The notes beneath the pieces were generated by a model. That model made no database searches and had not been told where the DNA came from. It saw only the letters and a program-made list of their open reading frames with translations. A stretch of DNA of 64,000 nt from positions 1-64,000 of the forward strand of contig SADC01000145.1 in assembly GCA_004194705.1 (NCBI GenBank), written 5' to 3'. Position 1 is the first letter of the stretch. Every line of letters starts with the position of its first letter. The stretch is from Ditylenchus dipsaci. Lineage: Eukaryota > Nematoda > Chromadorea > Rhabditida > Anguinidae. Of the stretch, positions 58,001 to 64,000 are shown in pieces. Both the position numbers and the translations under genes were made by a program.

Positions 58001-60904
58001 AACATGAGATGTGATACATCGGAAAAAATCAAGTGGACTACCTTGCGCATATTAGCACCCTCATCGCGCATGAATACGTGGCATTTTCGAACGGAATTTC
58101 CACTTATCCAGCATCACATTGACCTTCTCACCGATTGTCTCAAAATTGTGGCTTCCGGAAAAGGGTTCAACACAAAGCACGAACTTGACTCGCTCCCAAT
58201 GCAAATTTATCCCGTGCACGGTAAGGCTAAATCAAAAATGTTAGAACCTTTCCAAATTCGATTAAATCCATTAAATAAACCTGATAAATGACTCAGTTGG
58301 ACCTGACCACAAATCTGACGTGAAAGAAAGCGACGGGCAAAGATTGATAAATTCCTTGATTTTAGCTTTGCACATTCGTACATCTTCGGAAGGACCCAAT
58401 CTGCGTAGTGATGATGACCTATATATATGCAGCAGTCAGATTTATCTTTCCGATGAAAGAAACAAAATCATACCCTTCAGAGATAAAAACAAAAGTAAAG
58501 TAAAAAAAAATGAAGCCGGAAAAAACCGAGACGATGCAACACAAATTTTCACTCATATTCTTAACGAGATTAGACAAAAAACGAGACCGAGATCGAGATT
58601 TTTGAAAAATGACCGAGCGAGAATTCCGAGACGAGATTTCGGGCCAAAATCCGGCCGAGACGAGACGAGATCTCGATCGAGATCTCGTCTCGCTTCCGTC
58701 TCTACTTAAAAGAGAAGTTCTGTAATTTTGTAGTTGGTCGGACTCCTCAGAAAATGGGAAAATTAAGTGTTTGGGCTCAAATAAAGCCTACGATGTGCTG
58801 AGTACGATAACACCAAATTCGACCAATTTTTCTTACTAATTTGCCTAGCTGTGGCCTTCCGAGTTTGGTACTCAGAAAAACCAGCACATTTCTTAAAACA
58901 TTTTATACTTAGTGAAAATGTGATATGATGTACACTCGTTTAAAAATTCATTCAATGCAGAATGAGCTGTTCTTTTTAACAAATACAAAAATTCCACAGT
59001 CTGTGATAAAGTTTGGCGTAAAAAGGTGTGTTTTTTGTTACAAAAAATCAGCATTTTTCAAACACCAATTTTCGGAGAAAAAACCGCTATCAAAATCTGA
59101 AATCGGCGTGCACCTTTCTAAGTTTTAATGTATTAAAAAAGCATTTCATAAGGCACCTTTCTGGCTAAAAACCCCCGGAACAATTGGGGGAGGCGAGATG
59201 AAAAGGCATTTGAACTTTGCTAGTCATCCTAACCCTTTTGAGTTTTTGACGTGAAATTTTTTTTACTAGGCAAACCTGAAATTCTGACACCGGATTCATG
59301 ATCAGCGTATCTGATTTGCTTTTCAAACTACTCTTAGAGGTGCAATTGAATGTCATATTTCAAATTCTTCTCAGGACAATAAACTTTCAAACAAGTCAAT
59401 AATTGGTGAATCAAATATTTATTGTTCTGAGAAAATTTTGAAATATGACATTCAAAGTTTACTTCGAAGAGTGGTTTTAGAAGGAAATTAGATACGCTGA
59501 TCACGAATTTGGTGTCAGAATTTCAGGTTTTCCTAGTACAAAAAAATTTTACGTCAAAAAACTGAAAAGATTTAGTGATGACTAGTAAACTTCAAAGGCC
59601 TTTTCGTTTCACTTCCTCCTATTTTTCGGTTTTTTTCACCAGAAAGGTGTCTTAGGAAATGCTCTTTCTGGTGCACTAAAACTCAGAAGGGTGCACGATC
59701 ATTTCTGATTTATATGGCGGTTCTCACGCCGAAAATTGGTGTTCGCAAAATGCTGATTTTGAAAAAAAAAACAACACTTTTTTAGCCAAAATTTGTTACA
59801 GACTGTGAATTTTTTGTACTGATTGGAAAGAGCAGCTTTTTCTGCGTTGAATAAGCTTTTTTACGAGTGTACATCATCATACTTTTACTAAGTATAAAAT
59901 ATTTTGAGAAATATACTGGTTTTTCTGAGTACCGAACTTCGAGAGGCCACAGCTCGGCGAATTAATAATAAAAAGTGGTCGAATTTGGTGTAATCGTACT
60001 CAGCACATCGTAGGCTTTCATTTGAGCCCAAACACTCAATTTCCCATTTTTCGAGGGGTCGAGGTGGCCTTGATGAAACTACAAAATTACAGAACTTCTC
60101 TTTTAAATTTTGACTTCCGACGTGTGTTCTACACGCTGTGTGACCTTTTTGAAGCAACGAAAAAGTTTAAAAGAAAACAAGTTTTAATGATCAAAATGGA
60201 TAAAACAGGTGATCTGATAACCATCACTCATTGGTCTCTTTTCAGTCCAACCAACATTTACTCAACTTTCAGGTTGAAACTACCAGTGCACGCATGATGC
60301 AATTCTACATATTCTTTGGGCTTGTTCCCTCAACTATCCTATCTTCACTTTTTCTTTCCACATCTATTTTGGATTCGGATTGGCCAGTTCTCCATTACTT
60401 TTCTGGCAACCTTGGGTTATTCTCACCGCCAGCTACCTTAAACGTTTCCATCCTCAATCCCAAAAATTATGGCCACTGTTTCACTTGGCATTGGCTGACT
60501 CTTTTGGGTATGCACTTACTGTCCTGGCCTATTTTTCGTTATTTCAAATGACGCTAGAGGTCTACTTGCTGTATGGATGAATTTGAGCCCAAATGTAGCT
60601 CTGATGACCGTCGGTCTTTTTTTTGGCTATTAGAGCCATTCATTGGGGAGATGCCTCCAGCTCAATAATCCACAAACTGATTTCGGATATTTCTAGTGTA
60701 AGCTATGGAATGTATCTGTCTCACTATATGACCAGAGACTTGTGCTACCATCTGATCGACAAATTGGTGATTGGACTTGCTTTCAAAGTGCCAATCATTG
60801 CTATTAGCACTTTTTTCGTCACCTATTTATTGATAAGATTAATTTCTTTCTTGCCCAAAAGCAAATTTGTGATAGGTAGAAATTGTTGTTTGATCTGTTT
60901 GTAA
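49002..60904 (+). CDS. Acyltransferase-3 family membrane protein (3 recognised exons)
   Basis: Multi-pass membrane enzyme of the type that O-acetylates or acylates sugars (WecH/OafA-like). Exons: 49002-49178, 50076-50321, 60273-60904, about 350 codons, the usual family length minus the first few residues. Exon A reads [20 protein letters not shown], matching the R-x-x-A...V-x-x-H start, and ends RADVPL then MMISG. Exon B begins [16 protein letters not shown], giving the SGYFL-P-KD-FYKKR block, then [28 protein letters not shown] (the HLWF-Y block) and PILSPW. Exon C gives [43 protein letters not shown] and LPKSKFVIG, the C-terminal block. About ten single-base frame breaks occur, nearly all in homopolymer runs (e.g. 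49108-49110, 49164-49165, 50125-50127, 50227-50231, 60546-60548, 60617-60624), with conserved residues intact. The start codon was not found. The second intron is 9.95 kb. Confidence 0.7.
49300..49450. repeat. Palindromic element in acyltransferase intron 1
   Basis: GGGGGCCCTAGGTTTAGGCC and GGCTTAGACG pair with CTTAAGCCTAAAGCTTACCA and CAAGGCCCC, forming a short hairpin element of about 150 bp. Confidence 0.4.
50349..51040. mobile_element. hAT element with (CCG)n-rich ends and 8-bp target duplication
   Basis: Ends CATAGTTG / CAACTATG, with CACTAAAG duplicated outside (50341-50348 and 51041-51048). Both ends are rich in CCGCCG runs and GGCGGC inverses (50380-50520 and 50910-51030), unlike the AT-rich host. 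The minus strand at 50852-50613 reads [20 protein letters not shown], the hAT dimerisation domain. It sits 27 bp downstream of acyltransferase exon B. Confidence 0.85.
51268..51415. repeat. Degenerate tandem repeat of GACTTTTTTGCTGCAAAAAA
   Basis: Seven or so units of about 20 bp. Similar to the arms of the small foldback element at 12018-12367. Confidence 0.6.
51655..52420. repeat. Long palindrome in acyltransferase intron 2
   Basis: The outer arms pair through GATTCTGAAGGTCAATATAC and CGTGTTGAAACATAGCATAT. Inner arms include ATTCGTGTTCAGCATGATTG and CACGAATTCAGTGTCAGATT, shared with the palindromes at 15.7 and 58.7 kb. TTGCGCTCAAGACAAT units occur near the centre. Confidence 0.7.
52993..53978 (+). 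pseudogene. Unidentified multi-exon coding locus, possibly degenerate
   Basis: Discontinuous open segments with protein-like composition: [20 protein letters not shown] (52995-53100), [20 protein letters not shown] (53215-53330), [20 protein letters not shown] (53540-53640), and [20 protein letters not shown] followed by [15 protein letters not shown] and [16 protein letters not shown] (53723-53905), ending [13 protein letters not shown] and a stop at 53978. Splice-like sites (GTATTTTACTC at 53643, CATACAG at 53690) separate two of them. I do not recognise the family. It lies inside the acyltransferase intron, so it may belong to a mobile element or be an independent nested gene. Confidence 0.35.
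54482..55197. mobile_element. hAT element with GGGACGGGAC-rich ends and 8-bp target duplication
   Basis: Ends TAGAGATGAT / ATCATCTCTA, with GTTATGAT duplicated outside (54474-54481 and 55198-55205). Both subterminal parts hold degenerate TTCCGGACGGGAC units in the same orientation (54505-54655 and 55015-55175). The minus strand at about 54840-54740 reads [19 protein letters not shown], the end of a hAT dimerisation domain. The rest of the transposase is deleted (716 bp in all). Confidence 0.85.
55255..55845. repeat. Palindromic element with GGTGCCGAGCCGGTGC arms
   Basis: Outer arms AATTTGGCGCGAATTCAAAT and inverse; TGCTGTAAATCTTGGCACGG and inverse; inner arms CCCGGTGC...GGATTAATA and the AAACCTTTTCACATAGC / GCTATGTAAAAGGTTT pair. 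Centre near 55530. Confidence 0.65.
55858..56100. repeat. Minisatellite, unit about 46 bp, 5-6 copies
   Basis: Unit core GGCTGGGTTGGATGTCCTGA followed by AAGTGRGCATGAGATCCC. Copies diverge toward the 3' end. Confidence 0.8.
56459..58704. mobile_element. hAT element with TAGAGACGGAA ends and 8-bp target duplication
   Basis: Ends TAGAGACGGAAAACGAGACC / GTCTCGCTTCCGTCTCTA, with CTTAAAAG duplicated outside (56451-56458 and 58705-58712). Subterminal regions repeat CGAGACGAGATCTCG. Carries a degenerate transposase on the minus strand. It inserted at the edge of the long palindrome that begins at 58705. Confidence 0.9.
56740..58340 (-). pseudogene. hAT transposase, degenerate
   Basis: On the minus strand the blocks run in order: about 58215-58010 [20 protein letters not shown] then [15 protein letters not shown] (the catalytic D-E/N-x-x-N-M region); 58019-57789 [20 protein letters not shown] and [12 protein letters not shown] (C-x-x-H-x-x-N block); 57749-57600 [20 protein letters not shown] (TRWNSS block); and about 56840-56740 [14 protein letters not shown], part of the dimerisation domain. 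Frame changes and stops separate the blocks. Confidence 0.8.
58705..60120. repeat. Long palindrome (about 1.4 kb) in acyltransferase intron 2
   Basis: The arms pair from AGAGAAGTTCTGTAATTTTG (58711) with its inverse near 60100, through AAGTGTTTGGGCTCAAAT, ATGATGTACACTCGT and GACACCGGATTCATGATCAG. The centre is near 59400. The right arm ends about 150 bp before the last acyltransferase exon. The sequence between is open in one frame (60115-60205) but not assigned. Confidence 0.8.
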
Positions 60905-61575
60905 AAAAATATTGTCAATAGTCTATTAGTGAAAAAATAAAAGATCTATTTTGCTTTTATCTTTTTTTAACTTTACACCTAATGATGACGTACTTTTCAA
61001 GTATTCTGATTTCGAAGAATTTTATTTATTTTTTTATTTGTTCTGAAGGAGAATGGTCGGATTTTTGCTGGCTCATTTGTGTACTTGTTCACTCAACAGA
61101 TCTCGGAGCGCAGTCGGTTTGATTAGCACGCTTCGAGAGTTCTTGTCCAGCCCAATCCACAGGAGGTGAGATCGTCGCACACTAGAGCAAAGAGGAGACA
61201 AGGGACCAACTGATCATTGAGGGCGGACTGGGTAGTTCTACTGCTGCGAGATTCGGAACGGAATTCTAGACGCTTCATCCACCACATAAGGGGCCGTACT
61301 TGTTCGTGAAAGTGAACATTTCAAAAATTTAAAAAATTCGACAAGAGTTTTTTTACCGATACTTTCCAAAAGTGTATTTTGACACACTTTTCAGCTTCTT
61401 GTGTCTTTATTGGGATAGAAAGATGTATTAGGAGGTGGACGGACATGTTTCAAAAATATAGTTTTTGACCAAAATTATGACTTTTGGCCTTGGGAGACCA
61501 AGGTAAACCACCATTAATGGGAGTATTCTACCCTGTTTTGGTCACTGAAGCTGGGCAAAAAGGGCATCCATATAA
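60905..61575. other. No gene recognised
   Basis: Downstream of the acyltransferase stop. TAATAAAAGATC-like AT-rich sequence could include its polyadenylation site (AATAAAAG at 60937). The 61050-61300 stretch has a higher GC content but no recognisable product. Confidence 0.4.
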
Positions 61576-61580
61576 ATTTT

Positions 61581-62512
61581 ATGTCCAAAATTCAATTCGT
61601 CCGAAATTCAGTTCGTCCAAATGTCAATTCGTCCAAAAGTCAGTTCGTCCAAACTGCAATTCGTACAAATATGGGCAAAATAAAGTACGTTTAAATCTCC
61701 ATTGGTCCACTCCCCTGCGTTCCAATATGTAGGCACTGCCAAATACTATCACCTGAGTGTTTCTCCCTAAGTACAATCACCTAAATATCACGTTTTTGGA
61801 CTATCACCTGAGTACTACGCGGTCTACTACCCGAAATCCGAAATTTCAGGTTCGGGAGGGAATACCCGTTCATAACAGGTTCCAGGTGGCCTTACTACTC
61901 ACCCTGAAGCTTACTGTTCCATTGAAACCTATTTGTCCAGGCAAAAATAGCTTGCCACCACCGCGATTTGAATCTGTAGTCTATAAGGGGATTAATTTAC
62001 GAAATACCAATCTCATGCCACAGTAGCGAAAATCTAATGAAACTGGTTTTCGGGGGTTTACTAAAAGGGGACAAACAATATGATCGGGTTAATCGATCAA
62101 ATTCTCAGCAGCAAACATCGCAAACCACTCCAAACCACCCTAAACAGTGTTGTGGCGTCGTTTGAGTGATTTAGGATAGTTTCGGATATCCGGAGGTGTG
62201 ATTCTGAGCGATTAACCCGATCACATTGCGATTCTGACTTGCTCAATCGTTTTTTTGCAAAAAGTTTGTCCCCCCCCCTTTAGTAAACCCCCAAAAAACC
62301 AGATTTTATTGGCTTTCGGCCACTCTGGCGCGGCTTCTAAGGGGTAGAAGTTATTCTGTGACCGTAAAAATGGTTTCCCCGAAAATTTTTGACTTGAAAT
62401 TCAAATTTGGACGAATTGCTTTTTGGACGAATTGAATTTGGACGAACTGAATTTTGGACGAATTGTCTTTGAACGAATTGACTTTGGATGAACTGAATTT
62501 TGGACGAAATGC
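61581..62512. mobile_element. Foldback-type element with CAATTCGTCCAAA repeat ends
   Basis: The left end (61583-61675) repeats TCAATTCGTCCAAAAG units, and the right end (62400-62510) carries the inverse TTTGGACGAATTGA units. The interior contains a sequence related to the palindrome at 20683 (62040-62330) and a tRNA-like segment. No target duplication was resolved. No transposase. Confidence 0.65.
61940..62035 (-). repeat. tRNA-like (SINE-type) sequence
   Basis: The minus strand reads TGGCATGAGATTGGTATT (A-box-like) and, about 40 bp on, ACAGATTCAAATCGCGGTGG (B-box-like). The best A/B-box pair in the window. Confidence 0.4.
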
Positions 62513-62561
62513 CATGGCACCCTCGGTAAAAGGTTTTTAGCCAAAACTTCGTTTTATTAGG

Positions 62562-62585
62562 TTGTCCAAAAAGTTCGCGAAATTT
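62562..62585. repeat. Single mariner-type terminus
   Basis: TTAGGTTGTCCAAAAAGTTC resembles a mariner inverted-repeat end. No partner was found in the window. Confidence 0.3.
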
Positions 62586-62718
62586 TCCTTGTTCTTTATC
62601 TTATGTTTTCTCTCATTTTTAAATTTGTTCTTGACTTTCTTTTGGCTTTTTTAAAGGCACACCTAGAACTGTACAAAAAGTATCTGGCAAATAATAGAAG
62701 TGAACAAAAAGTCATCTA

Positions 62719-63471
62719 CAGTCAACCCTCGATTTAACGGCACCCCTGGGGACCGGGCTCGGGGTGACGTTAAATCGAGGTGCCGTTGAATCGAGGTATC
62801 TGGAACCAAAGTATTGTAGAGTGCCGTAAAATCGAGGGTCTAACATATAATAGTTTGCAAAACAGCATTTTGACTTGAATTTGCTTTAATTTTTGGCAAT
62901 AACAGCATAAACTCGTTTTAACAGTTAGACTGAAAATAATTTATAATTTTCGGCTGCACTTGCTTATTTCTTTGCTCTTTGTAGAAGAGGTAATCCAGTA
63001 AGAGATGGAGCATAGTAGGATCTGCAGGATTCTGTTCTATATATTGAAAGCCGGATTGTAAATGACTTTGTGCCTGGGAACGACTGATTGCAGGTTGCTC
63101 GAGCCTAATTTCTTTGACATCCATATCTTCGTTGTCACTTTTGCCAGGGCCTCCACATCGGCTAACGAAGCCTCTTCAACAACTTCACTGAGCGTGAGAG
63201 CGGTGACTTCTTGATCCCGGACATATTAGCCTAAACGAGAACAGTGATCGCTTCTTAGAGCTAATCACTGTTCAAATCACTGTGAATCACGTAATTTGCT
63301 CCTCGCGTGGTTCGCGCCAAACAGACAATTTTTCACAAAGCTCAAATTTCGGCGACATTTTTTGAATTTTCTTTTCTAACTTATGTGCCGTTAAATCGAG
63401 GGTCTTTATATTTGAGGGAACTGGGCCAGGGGTGCCGTTAAATTGAGGTGCCGTTAAATCGAGGTTGACTG
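62719..63471. mobile_element. Tigger-type element with CAGTCAACCCTCGATTTAAC ends and a C-terminal transposase piece
   Basis: Inverted ends flanked by TA (62717-62718 and 63472-63473); extra CGTTAAATCGAGG copies lie inside both ends. The minus strand at 63240-62925 encodes the transposase C-terminus. 753 bp; the catalytic part is deleted. Confidence 0.8.
62925..63240 (-). pseudogene. Tigger transposase C-terminal fragment
   Basis: Reads ALTLSEVVEEASLADVEA, then, after a one-base shift, ISRSQAQSHLQSGFQYIEQN and KQVQPKIINYFQ, the usual last motif (KQ-x-x-I-x-x-FF) of Tigger proteins. The first segment aligns with FTLAEIVAEVSLVKVE in the element at 39812, so both derive from related parents. Confidence 0.75.
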
Positions 63472-63709
63472 TAACAATAAATTCAAATGAGAAATAATTG
63501 GTCTTGGCATGATTTGTTTCGAAAATAATTATTTGGTATTGAAGTGTTTATAGAAACAATACTTTCCGTACTGAACAAAGTGAACAATAAAATAACTAAT
63601 TCTATCTACCCTCGATTAATATACCGCCGATATATACCATCTTTAACTGCTGTACAGCACTATATAAATTGAGAATTTCAGGTAGGACTATGAATTTTCC
63701 ATTTAGATA

Positions 63710-63891
63710 CAGTCAAACCTCGATAATCCGCCACCCATGGGACCGATCCGAGGATGGCGGATTATCGAGGCGGTTTAGCGGGGGTAAACTTTGTTGAGTT
63801 TCTCTGACGGCCAACCAAATCGGGCTTATTGAGGGTGGCGGTTTATCGAGGGTGGCGATTTAGCGGGTGGCGGATTATCGAGGTTTGACTG
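63710..63891. mobile_element. Tigger-type MITE with CAGTCAAACCTCGATAATCC ends
   Basis: 182 bp, flanked by TA on both sides, with multiple inner GGCGGATTATCGAGG units in alternating orientation. Confidence 0.8.
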
Positions 63892-64000
63892 TACTCGAAA
63901 TTTCACGTGTTTCTAATATAATTACATAAAAATCCTATTGTGAGTTTATTTTTTGCACAAACAGGTGGCGAAATGTGATAGGTTAATTTTCTTTTTGCAA

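Noticed and set aside
1..64000. CRISPR array, bacterial operons, rRNA genes
   Set aside because: No spaced identical repeats with unique spacers, no operon-like packing and no rRNA signature; the window is eukaryotic.

Overview
This is a gene-poor, AT-rich eukaryotic window dominated by mobile elements. Its few host genes are split by introns of two classes: tiny ones of 49-60 bp and long ones filled with transposons. The best lineage clues are a complete engulfment-receptor gene of the CED-1/Draper/MEGF10 type, with EMI domain, EGF-like repeats, one membrane segment, an NPLY motif and a YASL motif, and a secreted transthyretin-like (TTL) protein, a family best known from nematodes. I infer a nematode, or another ecdysozoan, with a repeat-rich genome. 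This is inference, not proof.

Layout. At 1-3.7 kb lies a decayed Tigger/pogo transposase split by a foldback-type element, then a decayed MULE transposase on the minus strand. At 3.7-8.8 kb I see no gene. The ced-1-like gene (+) runs from 8.87 to 27.77 kb in 21 exons; its introns carry MITEs, long palindromes, three foldback-type elements and a 2.06-kb element (21.46-23.52 kb) that encodes a small spliced DNA-binding-type protein. A Rab-family GTPase gene (+) follows at 30.07-32.30 kb, and the single-exon TTL gene (+), with a TATA box, at 35.06-35.66 kb. A 2.9-kb foldback element (35.82-38.71 kb) carries a FLYWCH-MULE transposase. At 39-48 kb are Tigger and hAT remnants, a decayed but intron-bearing histone H3 copy and palindromic repeats. 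At 49.0-60.9 kb is an acyltransferase-3 gene (+) in three recognised exons; its last intron of about 10 kb holds three hAT elements, long palindromes and an unidentified coding locus. The right end holds another foldback-type element and two Tigger-type elements.

Four threads recur. (1) Several unrelated-looking elements have inverted ends made of short tandem repeats, and four have 9-10 bp target duplications, as expected for MULE/Foldback transposition. (2) hAT and Tigger relics often keep only the C-terminal end of the transposase. (3) Long near-perfect palindromes are common, and three share a core sequence. (4) Frameshifts in otherwise intact host genes nearly all fall in homopolymer runs, mostly single-base G or T losses, which points to base-calling errors rather than gene decay. 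The histone H3 copy, by contrast, has true nonsense changes.
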